Positions 29,101 to 38,682 of a stretch of DNA of 58,594 nucleotides are shown here, piece by piece. Under the pieces are notes generated by a model. That model was not told the origin of the DNA. It ran no database searches and saw nothing but the letters and a program-made list of their open reading frames with translations. How positions within the stretch are numbered: the stretch's first letter is position 1; every line of letters begins with the position of its first letter. This DNA comes from a virus, in the IMG/VR virus record IMGVR_UViG_3300028111_000007, positions 1 through 58,594 of that record, one strand, 5' to 3'. The translations under genes and the position numbers were made by a program.

Positions 29101-29990
29101 TAACCTTCTAAAAGTGACAATTCAACTTGTGTTGTTGAAGAATCAATAGAGGTTACTCTATATCTTGTGTTATATTCAGACGTGTTTACTACCAATGAAT
29201 CTCCAATTTTTAGAGTTTCAGTATCTTTCATGTCTTTATTAGAGTCCGAATATGTTAATTTATTTAGAGTATATACTTTTACGGTTTTAGTTTGACTAGT
29301 CCCGTCTATTAGAGATGTTTTCTGAACATTTTCTACTTTTAATACGTCTAACTGGCCATTATACTGAATAGATCTTACTGGCATATCTACCGTCTCTGCA
29401 TCTATTCTATATTTTAAACCATCTTCTTTTATTTTAGAAATAAATTTAGAATAATTGACATCATTCTGACCTTTAAAAATTTCATCAAAGGATTCAGTGG
29501 AAGACAAGTCTTCATGATCAAATATAACTCTTTCAGTATAAACTCTTTCAGTATCTACTGGAATTTGTCCTTTAACATCTAAACTAATAGTTAATAAAGG
29601 ATTTAAGAAATCTTCAAAGAAATCGTTTAGTTGTGTATTAAATTCTTTTGGAGTTGCTAACGACTTTATAGGTAAAGAAGGACCTTTTAATTTAGAAGTA
29701 TGTATTCTTCTATAAGAACCATCTTTAAGTTTTACATTTGCACTGGAAGTATCTAAACCACTAATCGCAGTTATGTTCTTATCAATTCTTTCAATTTCTC
29801 TTTTCAAAAATCCAAATGCTGGAATTTGAATTGCAGTCATTTCTCCTGTGCGATTATCGAATAAATCTATTGTAACCGTTTCTTTATCGGTTGAAATAGC
29901 CTCATTGATACGTTCGAAAGTTTCTAGTGAATTAGTGTTTAATTCTAGAAACTGTTCGAGTAAATGTGATATAGAATTGCTAGCGCTCAT
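26175..29990 (-). CDS. Large virion protein with coiled coil and Fn3-like segment, 1271 aa
   Basis: Not recognised as a known family. The first 400 residues are mixed; about residues 425-490 form a lysine-rich coiled coil (KKLDTTIRKKRKLIATKK). Then comes a fibronectin-type-III-like stretch (YRVRGFW, VQFIARYRYVS, WVEVKGPIRKR, a SEAGFPQTP turn), a second short coiled coil (LLELQNQLERLQAKVEG) and a beta-rich C-terminus. The segment order suggests an elongated baseplate or fibre-network protein, possibly filling the role of T4 gp10-type proteins. It starts one base before the stop of the 661-aa gene's neighbour region, so they form one operon. Confidence 0.5.
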   Translation of the reverse strand: MSASNSISHLLEQFLELNTNSLETFERINEAISTDKETVTIDLFDNRTGEMTAIQIPAFGFLKREIERIDKNITAISGLDTSSANVKLKDGSYRRIHTSKLKGPSLPIKSLATPKEFNTQLNDFFEDFLNPLLTISLDVKGQIPVDTERVYTERVIFDHEDLSSTESFDEIFKGQNDVNYSKFISKIKEDGLKYRIDAETVDMPVRSIQYNGQLDVLKVENVQKTSLIDGTSQTKTVKVYTLNKLTYSDSNKDMKDTETLKIGDSLVVNTSEYNTRYRVTSIDSSTTQVELSLLEGYSPIKIGANALAIYKDIDASVSIEVKVGFNERQVVFVKPIDPISKLPATDFSPGVAFFSNELTIQNEDGIVTTLAKYYKEEVADFGQFIKALKVDYIPPASEGLIPDAPIVEVDNFKVTQINKHLTQNASVEQVKKIKSDKVKAKEVIKKLDTTIRKKRKLIATKKFSSKIERNREKNELASIIREKAAETKVFSSSVGQIKAIAESNELPKVNPKYRVRGFWSIPEPKKVGDEISQEVVQFIARYRYVSSTGKTSVIEQIKFNKKTAAFSNWVEVKGPIRKREKQADGGYRWILESEEDSQAINFNSIDLSIQPGEKIEMMIKSVSEAGFPQTPVESEWSDIITIPFPEGEISTDGANSLVNQNDLDNVKVEINDDLESQGLFTHLDSGFTAGDTYYAHAAESLASGFLTGEQNPISVYDKLLELQNQLERLQAKVEGAVGELQIKIIDEEGEVTLVKNNSTAKIFAGYYVDEKPDDETKGYIVTKNYRVELHNTKASDLELCARINGNLKQPAYVSSSQQEYGLGIINLETGNKQPTGTTTPDVKIANDTYYMTEAQYDLVPVVYQNLTGDGNSYNHFSVAPDQSSQLNGQFIYSRFRNIANNADLYSIIDPDTDLSRDSNLTGVSSAEYGLTFATVTNSGIGSISDRTHLRDFTDFKIQPHQDLPSNLNGAGDFIWNGTWNNNGQGVQNEDENGFQSDPNVPEAILPNSADTVSVSQITAAKYDSGLFLHKSHPLLQSDIGLNTKDIVSTGIVSMPKYAIKRSNDKNGKIQTAYQPLTITFRSDGESGPIDEQGNVIGKKSLKNSFTEDDQFLLGGLSCGSFLYLSPINQTSLSVDGPNKYGKKLIEGGSQNAVSVDMVFQYRMTDYFGESETGKGRVAGIYGNAFTNLTYSKKIGLDIIDSYKTEFSFDVEVYAKYRAVGTNKNSINKVMLSNYRNSLGSGNWWWNRRRFFSGYNDFSSSRLYDFDARPYR

Positions 29991-29991
29991 A

Positions 29992-31977
29992 TTATCTTAA
30001 GATATCGTATTCAAACGTTTTATTTACTGGATCTACACATACTATTTCGATATATGGTTTATTAGATAATAAGTCCGATAAAGAAATAGAAAGTTTTTGC
30101 GACCATCCATTACTCTTATCAGTCCACAGTGTTATGTAATGTGTTGATAAGTTTTTTATTTTATTTTTAAAAGTTACTCTAACTACTTGGCCTTTTTTCC
30201 AACTTGTTATTGTATCATCTAAGTATATATTTAGATTAGAATCAAAGTCCTGTGCCTGATCTGTATAGACCATAACTAAGTTGTCAAATTCTTTAAGTCT
30301 TTGCCATACCGCCTTTGTTCCAGCTTCATCTGGTAAAAACATAGAATCAGCAGATAATTCTCTTTCATTAGTAGAAGTTACAGTATCATATACATAAGCT
30401 TGTCCTAAAGAATAGCCATAATTAACACAACTGATTTTAACTTTACCATTGTTTGATTTATCAATAGACACTCCTGGGTTACCTGACTCTAAAACATCTG
30501 TATTATATTGTATCTCTGTTGGAATTACACCAGAAATAACCTGATTTAATCTAGAGTTGGTATTTGTTATTAGATCTAAAAGACTTCTTTCATCTTGAAA
30601 ATTAATAGTAGCATTTTCAACATCCTGTTCTATATGGTCTAGTCTCTTAGATATTCCTTGTAAGTTTTCAGAACTTAAAAAGAAACTTTCTAACATTTCA
30701 ACTTTCTTAGAAATATCATTGTATCTAGTATTAGCATCTCTTAATAATTGAACCGCGTTTTCTAAGGCACTTGTTGTGTCTAAGAAAATGTCCATTGAGA
30801 AAGTAGAATAATCATTAACATTCTTTTCTATCCCAACATTATCTAGCGCTGAATTAAATTTAAGATTTAATTTAAGTGCAAATGCATTACCATTAAGACC
30901 GGTAACTTCATTCGGCTTATACTTAGTTAATTCTGGAATATACCATCCATCATTTGAAGTATCTTCTTTCCAGTTATCTAATAATATTATACCGTATAGG
31001 TTTGTTGCTTTATTTCCAATGTTAGACTTTGAATATATGTCATAATACACTAGGATAGCATTGAATCTAAAATCTCCACCTCTTTTAGAATAATCTAATA
31101 TTGAATCTAATTTAGGATCATTTATTATTTTAGAGTAGGCGCTTGAATTAAAATCAATTCCAAATGTTGGAACTTCATTTTCGTCAGTATTATAAGTTCC
31201 GTCAGCTTGATCAGCATAAGATTCTACATTTAAAAAAGGATCTGGGTGAGTATCATCATTTGTTCTTCCTTCAATTTCAGCACCAGGTACAAACTTAATA
31301 TTATTAGTATTAAACTTAGATGTTTCTAATAAAACTTCAGGAGTATATCCTACAGAAGAAGGAACGTTAACAAATATTTCGTTGTACTGTTGCCCTTTAT
31401 AATTTTTATCGTTAGTTACATCAATATTTCCAATGTATTTTATAACTTGACTATATTCAGAACCGGCTTGAGTAGAATCATCTAGCTCTATCATTCTAGA
31501 ATATCCTGTTGAAACTTCTTGTGAAGTTGCAGTTCTTACTCTTATCGCATTGATGTGATATAAGTATTTAAAGAATATTTTTTCAGCATCACTTTGAAAT
31601 AAAACATCATCAAAATCATCATTAACCTCTGGGTTAAGAAGCATGTTCTCTAAATTAAGAGCATAACTTTGAAAAGTTTGTGCAAAATGTACGTTACCAT
31701 TACCATCATGTAACGAATCATTATAAGAACTAGCATTAGAACCGCCACCTCCTTCAAATAGTCTATCATACTTGATATAATTAGGACCCTCTGATAGATC
31801 AGTCGGATCACTTTGAATAAAATCAGCATATACTGGCAAGTCTAGTAATGCAAATTTAGAAAATTCAAAGTTAATATCCGGATTATAATAAGCGCGTGTC
31901 AAATCCCTTGCTGCATTAGCAAATGCATACATCGTACCTCCTTGTTCTTGTGGAATCCTTATTAATGGTGTAGCCAT
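29992..31977 (-). CDS. Putative baseplate/virion protein, 661 aa
   Basis: Not recognised. The N-terminus (PLIRIPQEQGGTMYAF) is compact and polar. A helical segment around residues 400-470 (VEMLESFFLSSENLQG, then RLDHIEQDVENA) probably forms a coiled-coil trimer stem, followed by a beta-rich C-terminal domain. It lies between the short fibre-like protein and the 1271-aa protein within the wedge operon, so a role at the outer baseplate, where T4 has gp8-gp11, is inferred from order only. Confidence 0.5.
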   Translation of the reverse strand: MATPLIRIPQEQGGTMYAFANAARDLTRAYYNPDINFEFSKFALLDLPVYADFIQSDPTDLSEGPNYIKYDRLFEGGGGSNASSYNDSLHDGNGNVHFAQTFQSYALNLENMLLNPEVNDDFDDVLFQSDAEKIFFKYLYHINAIRVRTATSQEVSTGYSRMIELDDSTQAGSEYSQVIKYIGNIDVTNDKNYKGQQYNEIFVNVPSSVGYTPEVLLETSKFNTNNIKFVPGAEIEGRTNDDTHPDPFLNVESYADQADGTYNTDENEVPTFGIDFNSSAYSKIINDPKLDSILDYSKRGGDFRFNAILVYYDIYSKSNIGNKATNLYGIILLDNWKEDTSNDGWYIPELTKYKPNEVTGLNGNAFALKLNLKFNSALDNVGIEKNVNDYSTFSMDIFLDTTSALENAVQLLRDANTRYNDISKKVEMLESFFLSSENLQGISKRLDHIEQDVENATINFQDERSLLDLITNTNSRLNQVISGVIPTEIQYNTDVLESGNPGVSIDKSNNGKVKISCVNYGYSLGQAYVYDTVTSTNERELSADSMFLPDEAGTKAVWQRLKEFDNLVMVYTDQAQDFDSNLNIYLDDTITSWKKGQVVRVTFKNKIKNLSTHYITLWTDKSNGWSQKLSISLSDLLSNKPYIEIVCVDPVNKTFEYDILR

Positions 31978-32001
31978 CTAATTAACTGTTTTATTTTTAT
32001 A

Positions 32002-32562
32002 TTATGAAATTGTGGCTTTATGTGAACCTGTAATCCACCAAGTGCCGTCCGTACTTCCTATAAAACTGATACTACCGTTCTGTAAAACATCTATTGAGGT
32101 ATCAGCGCCATTTATATTGTCTAAACCTGTACCTTGCATTTGAAATGCAGTCGATGCAATAATAGTTAAAATTTGTCCATCTGCTGAAGGTCCTAATTCT
32201 ACATCAGCTGAACCAGTGTAAATATAAGCTCCTAGTGTAGGAGTAACTGTTCCTGCTGGAAAAGTAGCAGTAGGAGCCACTGTAAACTGGAGTGCTTTTT
32301 CTAAAATTACATTTTCTTTAAACGTAGCTTCAACGCCTGCCTCTAATGAAGATGCAGTTACGTTAAAAGTATTTAAAGTACCTGTGTTTAAGGACAGTGT
32401 GCCTGCCGTAATAGCTCCAGTTAAAGATAACGTAGAACTTGTCGTGTCTAGAACATTTGCGATTAATCCTAATTCTTCATTTACGTTATCAAAATTATTA
32501 TTGATAGTAAGTCTCGAAGAAGAAAGAGAATGCGTTCCTAAAATTGTTGTAATACTTGCCAT
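32002..32562 (-). CDS. Short fibre-like beta-structured protein, 186 aa
   Basis: Almost entirely small polar and hydrophobic residues in repeating short strands (TLSLTGAITAGTLSLNTGTL), as in trimeric beta-helical fibres. The start contains INNNFDNVNEELG, resembling the NYNFDQL element of the attachment module of the two long fibres. I infer a short tail-fibre or baseplate-spike subunit. It starts two bases after the stop of the gp7-like gene. Confidence 0.55.
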   Translation of the reverse strand: MASITTILGTHSLSSSRLTINNNFDNVNEELGLIANVLDTTSSTLSLTGAITAGTLSLNTGTLNTFNVTASSLEAGVEATFKENVILEKALQFTVAPTATFPAGTVTPTLGAYIYTGSADVELGPSADGQILTIIASTAFQMQGTGLDNINGADTSIDVLQNGSISFIGSTDGTWWITGSHKATIS

Positions 32563-32563
32563 T

Positions 32564-35353
32564 TTATTTAATTGTTAAGATGTTTTTTCTTGTTATGTTT
32601 TTATTTCCGTTCAAATCAGTTAATTCAAGCTCAATACTGTACTCTCCCTTAGTGTCAAATAAGTATGTCAGCCACTGATTATCATAATATATATCTTCTT
32701 TTTTTACACTATTATTTATCAATCTCCATTTCTGTTTTATTATGCCCGGCATTTTAGTCAGGTCATATGAAAATGTCATGTGATTTAATAGATTAATAGT
32801 ACCGTGATCGTCTATTATATAAGAATCATTGAAGCTAGGATTGTATGCTTGGTATTTAACAAAACTATCTGGATCTATGATTCCAGTGCTAGTCGTAGCA
32901 TTGTAAAAATCATATACTTGATTGGGTTGTTTAGAAACTACGAGCATATAATTACATACATCTGCTCCATCAAAATTATTTACTATATTTCCATCAGTAT
33001 CTTTATATATCGGATTCCAATTGAATTTAGTAAAAATAGGCCATTGGTTAGGATTCAAATTATTCAATTCATCCTTTAAGCTTTCCCAAGCCGCAAAATC
33101 AGTATTAGACGTAGGATATGTTGCAACAGGTGTATATTCTTCTATTATTTCTAAATCTGTAAAAGGATCTAATTGTGAAACAGAAATAGTTCCATTATTA
33201 GCGCCGTTTAATTCTAATTTAAAAGAAGAATTTAAATCTGGTCCAACCCTAGTTTGATCCCAGCATATTTCGGGACCATCATTCCATACATGTTTTCTTA
33301 ATGATTTCCATTGATAAGGCCCTGTCGTTTCATTAAATCCAGTTGGAGTTGTAGAATCTGCAAATCTTCTTACCATTGAGAATTCTTTACCATCTTCATC
33401 TTCGTGTAAATAATTAGCTCTATCGAGAGTTAGATAATATGTAGCAATACTTTCTTCAACAGTGTTTAGGTTTTCTCTACCCCATTCCCATGAAGAACCT
33501 GCTTCATCCCATTGATATTTATAATTAGCCCAATCTAATTCAGGCGTGAGTTTCTGATACATTCCATATACTTCAACATTCTTAGATTTAACTGTTATCT
33601 TTTCATTGTGACTAATACTTCTTATGTTATATAAATCCCAAAAAGCAACATCAATAGTGTACTCACCGATGTATGGAAGTATTATTGGTAGTGTATACCA
33701 ATTGTCAATAGATCCTCTGATAGTTTTAAAGTAGCCTCTAGGACCTTTAATTATCCATTCAATTTCATATACACTTCTTTTCCACCAATCATCCCATGTT
33801 AAATAAGGATCTTGTAAAGTGGTATATGGAGGTTGTCCGGGTGGAGAATGTAAAATATTAGCATCATCGTCAGTATCGTTTGCATCTATGAAAGTAAAGT
33901 CTGCATCATCCCATGTATCTTTAAGTGAAGTTCCAGTTAAAATAATAGGAGCTCCTATTGGAATTCCTGCAATGGTATTATGTGAAGACATATCTTCATC
34001 GTGCCAATCTGTATAGAAAGATCTAATAGAATCTTCTAATTCATTTCTTTCTGTTTTATTAAAAACTTCTATCTTTTGATTACGACCTTCTAGTCTATAA
34101 TCTACTTTCCTAAGATCTTCTATATAAATTGATTTAGCATCTGGAAATATATCATAATGTACGTCTTGTCCAGCATACTGTGCGTGTATTTGGTGTTGAT
34201 TATTCCAAACTCTCTGATTTACTCCGTCAAAGTAATCACCCTCTGCTGTGATATCTACGATCTTTGCGTTAAGCGGTAAATATTCTTTCTGTAGTTTACG
34301 CTTTAAAGCATATAATTTTATTAAGATTTCATCCGGCGAAAAATCTGTAATTTCCTCTACTTCTGGTAAATCAAATTCATTTAATTTTCCAGTAGGAACG
34401 TTTAATCGGTATGCTAATGAAAATCTAGAAGTTTTCTTTTGATTAGAATTAGGAAGGTTCTTATTTCTACTCTTTTTTGCTAAGAAACCTACTTCAGTTT
34501 GATTAGCAACAGGAACCACCATCATTTTTCCAAATCCTTCAGATTGTTCGTTTATGTTTAACCAATACTCTCTAAGACTTACATTACTATATCCAAAGAA
34601 ATCAATAACACCTAATAGGGCTTTATATGTTCCTATAAAGGGTTTAATAGTAGAAGCCTGTAATAAAAGTTCTTTTCTTTTTCTATTTAATAGTTTATAA
34701 TCTACACCAAGGTCTTTAATATCAGAATCTCTAAATATCAAATAATCCATTTCGTCTAGATTTAATGCCATGTTAGTTAAAAGACTTTTTAGTCTTTCAT
34801 CTTCAGCAACTACTTCACCATAAACTTTAATTTCTGCAACCTTTACTTCATTACCATCTTCGGTCGCATATACATTTAATGTTCTAATATGAAAACCTTC
34901 TTTATCTGAACTTAATGCTATATTGGCGATGCATGCTTGTACATTCAATGCCGCTGCGTTTAAAGGAACTATTTTAAAACCATCAGAGTCAATTGAAGTG
35001 TAGTGACTGTTGTCTCTCATTTTAGAAACCTGAGAAGAATCTACAACTACTTCGTAGTCTCCGTTCTTCATTGTTCCACTATAAAGAAAAATATCATTAC
35101 TATCTCCATAGCCTGAAACAAATTCAAATCTTAAAGTATTAGTATTAGCATCGACTGATATAGGATGTACAAATCTTTGATTATCTAATTCATCCCTTAC
35201 TTCTTCTAGAACATATAAATTTATCGTTTCATATAGGCCTGTCGATATTTCAGGTAGAAATATAGTACCCGTAGAATATTCTAAAGTAGAATCATACGTT
35301 AAATTTAATTCGTTAGAACTATTATCAAAGAATCTAAGATTTTGATATGGCAT
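32564..35353 (-). CDS. Baseplate wedge protein, gp7-like by position, 929 aa
   Basis: Large protein directly downstream of gp25-gp6, the place of gene 7 in T4 (gp7 is 1032 residues). Residues about 225-270 (LLQASTIKPFIGTYKALLGVIDFFGYSNVSLREYW) resemble the conserved helix of gpI/gp7-type wedge proteins that docks on gp6. The C-terminal half has Ig-like or PKD-like beta repeats (WIIKGPRGYFKTI, and again GEYSIELELTDLNGNK at the end). Inferred: the connecting arm of the wedge. Confidence 0.55.
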   Translation of the reverse strand: MPYQNLRFFDNSSNELNLTYDSTLEYSTGTIFLPEISTGLYETINLYVLEEVRDELDNQRFVHPISVDANTNTLRFEFVSGYGDSNDIFLYSGTMKNGDYEVVVDSSQVSKMRDNSHYTSIDSDGFKIVPLNAAALNVQACIANIALSSDKEGFHIRTLNVYATEDGNEVKVAEIKVYGEVVAEDERLKSLLTNMALNLDEMDYLIFRDSDIKDLGVDYKLLNRKRKELLLQASTIKPFIGTYKALLGVIDFFGYSNVSLREYWLNINEQSEGFGKMMVVPVANQTEVGFLAKKSRNKNLPNSNQKKTSRFSLAYRLNVPTGKLNEFDLPEVEEITDFSPDEILIKLYALKRKLQKEYLPLNAKIVDITAEGDYFDGVNQRVWNNQHQIHAQYAGQDVHYDIFPDAKSIYIEDLRKVDYRLEGRNQKIEVFNKTERNELEDSIRSFYTDWHDEDMSSHNTIAGIPIGAPIILTGTSLKDTWDDADFTFIDANDTDDDANILHSPPGQPPYTTLQDPYLTWDDWWKRSVYEIEWIIKGPRGYFKTIRGSIDNWYTLPIILPYIGEYTIDVAFWDLYNIRSISHNEKITVKSKNVEVYGMYQKLTPELDWANYKYQWDEAGSSWEWGRENLNTVEESIATYYLTLDRANYLHEDEDGKEFSMVRRFADSTTPTGFNETTGPYQWKSLRKHVWNDGPEICWDQTRVGPDLNSSFKLELNGANNGTISVSQLDPFTDLEIIEEYTPVATYPTSNTDFAAWESLKDELNNLNPNQWPIFTKFNWNPIYKDTDGNIVNNFDGADVCNYMLVVSKQPNQVYDFYNATTSTGIIDPDSFVKYQAYNPSFNDSYIIDDHGTINLLNHMTFSYDLTKMPGIIKQKWRLINNSVKKEDIYYDNQWLTYLFDTKGEYSIELELTDLNGNKNITRKNILTIK

Positions 35354-35355
35354 TA

Positions 35356-35625
35356 TTATCTAATTTTTTTATCATCTTTTTTCATGGTGTAAGATTTGTA
35401 AATTTTTAAATAGTTTACAGAATCTACCCAATCGGCGATTGTATCTTGAATAAGATTAACAAAGTCGTTCATTTGATTATTTCTCCAAATATGAGAAGAA
35501 ATTGAGTTTTTCAAAATATTACTTCTATAATCATTACCTAAATTTTTTCTATCGTCAAATGCATTTTCCCTGATAGAATATAATCTCTTTTTTCTACTTT
35601 TAAAAAGGTTACTAAAAATACTCAT
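35356..35625 (-). CDS. Small basic protein in wedge operon, 89 aa
   Basis: Not recognised. Basic N-terminus (SNLFKSRKKRLYSIREN) and a helical C-terminus ending in lysines. It overlaps the gp6 stop by one base and precedes the gp7-like gene by two bases, so it is tightly coupled to wedge synthesis. Possibly a small wedge component or chaperone. Confidence 0.6.
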   Translation of the reverse strand: MSIFSNLFKSRKKRLYSIRENAFDDRKNLGNDYRSNILKNSISSHIWRNNQMNDFVNLIQDTIADWVDSVNYLKIYKSYTMKKDDKKIR

Positions 35626-37445
35626 TATATAGCTTTTCTATTTTTAGCCTGAACTTTAGCGAATATGCTATTTTTCACAGCTGGTTCATCAAAGTAAATT
35701 GAAAGAGCTGCTTTTTCTCCAGTCTTTACTGAATCATCCACCATGTTTCCATTTTGATCTAACCAGCCACCTCTAAATAATGCAACTTCTTCTTTTTCTA
35801 AAATTATATCTCCAAATGAATCTAAATTAATTACATTCTCTGGAAGAGGTGCATTGGGTTCAAAATTAATTTGCCTTTCAGTTACTGTTCTTTTAAAGAA
35901 AACCATTTTTTGTTTTCCATTACCTATATCTTCTAAGATTGGGGTAGAAGGAGTTACCGTTACTGTTTTAGAAGTATAATATCCTAATCTTCTAGCCGTT
36001 TCTTCTTTTTCAGAAGTGAATTTAACGTTAACGGAATCAATACCTTCAATTGATTCAACAATAGCGACAATATCAGATTTTGGTAATCTATCTCTTCTTG
36101 TAATGTTAATTAGGTATTCTGCTATTTTAGATCTAATTTCAGTAGCAAGATTAGCCTTTGTATATCCTTCAAAGTATCTTACTTTAATATCCATTCTAAA
36201 ATATTGTGGGGAAGGATCTACTATTTTAATTTCAGTTGTTACCATCTGTCTTCCTGATTTTTCTAATAATCCCATAATTCCTTCTTTTTCTATTTCAGTA
36301 AAAAAGAATTCAGAATTATCTAAGCTAAAATAATCTTTATTGTTTTGTAATTTTTTAAGAGTATTAGGCAACATGAACAGATAGATAACATTATCATCGT
36401 CTAAATATCCATCATCTGTAGTGTTATATGCATCTAAATAAGAAAACATACCATATCTTGAAAGAAAGTGCTCATAGTTATCAGGAGTTGCTAATACAAA
36501 TGAATGTGACTGTAATGGGGCAATTAACTTTGTTAATTCAATATCTTCTGGATTTGCTCCCATTTTAGGTGCAACTGTAAATTCAGATTCTAATAATTCA
36601 TTTAGATCATGCGTATTTCCTAATGAATCTGTTCCTTCAGTTTTGAATTCAAACGATAAATCAGCTCTACCGTTTAAATTACCCATAGCACCTCCTATTT
36701 TTAAATATTCGATTTCAATCGATGCACCTGTTGGAGGAATGTCACCAAATGAACCATTACCGAAATAAAGATCTAATCCACCTGTAATTCCTGTTTTTAC
36801 TAAATAACCTTCAGTTCCCTTTTTCATATCATATAAAGAATCATATTTAGTCCATAAATTAGAATTAACCTTTACTCTAATCTGTCCATGGTCTATCATG
36901 CTTTTAGTTATTACATTAAAGGATTGAAAAGATTCTCCAGTTGAGGTTAATGTTTGAGATTCATATTCTCCCTGAATTACAGGAATATAAATATAATTTG
37001 CGTTTGATTTTTCTAATCTAAATTGATCATTACTTGTTCTCAGGGTGTATTTAAGACCGTTGTCTTTGCATTCTATAATAGCATTGGATGGAATGTTTAA
37101 AGCATCACCAGCAATATCATCTAAACCCTGCACTCCTAATCTAAGCTTTAATTCACCTGAAGCGGCAGCTCCTCTAAATGAATCATGTCCTGCTAATCTT
37201 GAGAGTCCATATATTGATTCTGGGTTTTGAGCTGTAAGAATATTTTGCTCTACTGTAGAATCTTCAATGTAGAAGAATATTAATCTTCCTATTTCTGAAA
37301 TAACGTCTAGGATTTGTGAAAACGGAGAGGCTGTTGTAAATGCACCTTCTACCTCGCCATATATCCTAGTAATATAGGATCTAATGTCGTCAATCATTTC
37401 TCCAGCTTTTATTCTGGAAGTTGATAAAAATTTATTATCTGCCAT
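35625..37445 (-). CDS. 6: Baseplate wedge protein (T4 gp6/gpJ-like)
   Basis: 606 residues against 660 in T4. The N-terminus (SPFSQILDVISEIGRLIFFYIEDSTVEQNI) matches the helical start of baseplate J/gp6 proteins; the middle and C-terminal parts contain the J-type pattern (YFRMDIKVRYFEGY, then LPKSDIVAIVESIEGIDSVNVKF). gp6 forms the inner iris ring of the baseplate with gp25 and gp53. It follows gp25 by 17 bases, the T4 order. Confidence 0.88.
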   Translation of the reverse strand: MADNKFLSTSRIKAGEMIDDIRSYITRIYGEVEGAFTTASPFSQILDVISEIGRLIFFYIEDSTVEQNILTAQNPESIYGLSRLAGHDSFRGAAASGELKLRLGVQGLDDIAGDALNIPSNAIIECKDNGLKYTLRTSNDQFRLEKSNANYIYIPVIQGEYESQTLTSTGESFQSFNVITKSMIDHGQIRVKVNSNLWTKYDSLYDMKKGTEGYLVKTGITGGLDLYFGNGSFGDIPPTGASIEIEYLKIGGAMGNLNGRADLSFEFKTEGTDSLGNTHDLNELLESEFTVAPKMGANPEDIELTKLIAPLQSHSFVLATPDNYEHFLSRYGMFSYLDAYNTTDDGYLDDDNVIYLFMLPNTLKKLQNNKDYFSLDNSEFFFTEIEKEGIMGLLEKSGRQMVTTEIKIVDPSPQYFRMDIKVRYFEGYTKANLATEIRSKIAEYLINITRRDRLPKSDIVAIVESIEGIDSVNVKFTSEKEETARRLGYYTSKTVTVTPSTPILEDIGNGKQKMVFFKRTVTERQINFEPNAPLPENVINLDSFGDIILEKEEVALFRGGWLDQNGNMVDDSVKTGEKAALSIYFDEPAVKNSIFAKVQAKNRKAI

Positions 37446-37462
37446 TTTTATTTTTAGTTTTA

Positions 37463-37816
37463 TTATACGTAAACTCCAAGTTGATATCTATTATCAATTC
37501 TTATATCTACAAACACTGCATGTCTGTCAACTTCTTTTGTGAAATCAACATCAACAGTTACGTTAAATTTTCTAGCTAAAGGAACATATTTATAAATCTG
37601 TTCTGCAACTACTTTTTTTAATAAATAGTCATTATAACTTAATGAATATACATAGTCTTCTAAATTAGCTCCGAATTCAGGATCACCTAAAACATCTCCT
37701 CTTCTCGTAAAAAGAACAGTTTCTATCTGCGTCATCAACCTAGCTAATTCAGAACTAATTTCTAATTTGCTTGGATCGAATCCAGGATCTCCTTTTGCTT
37801 TTATATAAAACTCCAT
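37463..37816 (-). CDS. 25: Baseplate wedge protein (T4 gp25-like)
   Basis: 117 residues against 132 in T4. It has the GPW/gp25 family pattern: TRRGDVLGDPEFGANLEDY, with the conserved GDPEFG and the following hydrophobic helix (LLKKVVAEQIYKYVP). gp25 links the baseplate wedge to the sheath initiator. The family was once called a lysozyme, but it is structural. A GAATATATA motif ends 5 bases before the ATG. Confidence 0.93.
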   Translation of the reverse strand: MEFYIKAKGDPGFDPSKLEISSELARLMTQIETVLFTRRGDVLGDPEFGANLEDYVYSLSYNDYLLKKVVAEQIYKYVPLARKFNVTVDVDFTKEVDRHAVFVDIRIDNRYQLGVYV

Positions 37817-37821
37817 TTAAC

Positions 37822-37830
37822 TATATATTC
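37822..37830 (-). promoter_or_regulatory. GAATATATA motif 5 bases from the gp25 start codon
   Basis: Variant of the GATATATA motif on the minus strand, then GTTAA, then the ATG at 37816. If used as a late promoter it would give a leaderless gp25 transcript. Confidence 0.4.
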
Positions 37831-37832
37831 TA

Positions 37833-38666
37833 TTAAGAATGCATCATCCAATCGGTGCCTTCATCTGTTTTTATTTCTTCAATCACTGCTTCCAGTTCTC
37901 CTTCACCTAAACCCTGAATTGCGTCTGCATTGACTTCAATATTTCCAGGTAAAGCAAAACCAAATATACTTAACTTTTGTCCTAATGAAATTTTAATCTT
38001 TGCAGCACAATATCTAAAGAATGCTTCATCTTCAAATAATGCACACTCTGGAATTGTTTCATATACTTCTAATATAATATCTCTGTTAGGGGTTTCTCCA
38101 GTAAATTTAATCTCATGTGTTAGTTGGTTATAGTGATAGCCAATGGGGTTTTCTAGAATTTGTCTAGCCATATCAAAGAAACTTTCATTAACCACATAAT
38201 ATTGAAGGTTCTCTGCGGCATCTACTACACCATCTCCACTGAACATTCCAGTATACATCATTCTTTCGATAGCAAAATCACCTTGTGAAAATCTAATATC
38301 TGTTCCACCTGCATACTTTGATCCAGTTTCAAAACATCCATATACTGAATAAACTTCTCCACCACCTGTAACTGGATCCATCTTTGGAAGAGTAAAGCAT
38401 CTTCTAGATTTAAAAAGATTAGACTTAAAAAGTTCTTTAGGTAAAACCATAAAGTTTTCTTTCATCGAATACTCGTAATTTTTATAGAACCATTTCTTTG
38501 CTCTCTTGACAATATTCTCTACTTCTGATTTTGGAAGATTCATAGGAATCATACAAGACCCTGTTACTTCCGATGCCAACTCATTTACAAAGTCGTTAAA
38601 GCATTTATTATCATCCCATGTAGGTTTATCTAAGTGGCTATTATTACCTATTATATTATCACTCAT
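37833..38666 (-). CDS. Putative neck or head-tail connection protein, 277 aa
   Basis: Not recognised with certainty. MNLPKSEVENIVKRAKKWFYKNYEYS near residues 42-67 looks like the N-terminal helix of neck or adaptor proteins, followed by a beta-rich region and a helix FRYCAAKIKISLGQKLSIFGF near residue 230. Cytoplasmic, no membrane segment. It sits between the amidoligase and gp25, 17 bases from each neighbour. A structural role is inferred from the operon. Confidence 0.5.
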   Translation of the reverse strand: MSDNIIGNNSHLDKPTWDDNKCFNDFVNELASEVTGSCMIPMNLPKSEVENIVKRAKKWFYKNYEYSMKENFMVLPKELFKSNLFKSRRCFTLPKMDPVTGGGEVYSVYGCFETGSKYAGGTDIRFSQGDFAIERMMYTGMFSGDGVVDAAENLQYYVVNESFFDMARQILENPIGYHYNQLTHEIKFTGETPNRDIILEVYETIPECALFEDEAFFRYCAAKIKISLGQKLSIFGFALPGNIEVNADAIQGLGEGELEAVIEEIKTDEGTDWMMHS

Positions 38667-38682
38667 TTTGTTTTAGTTATTT

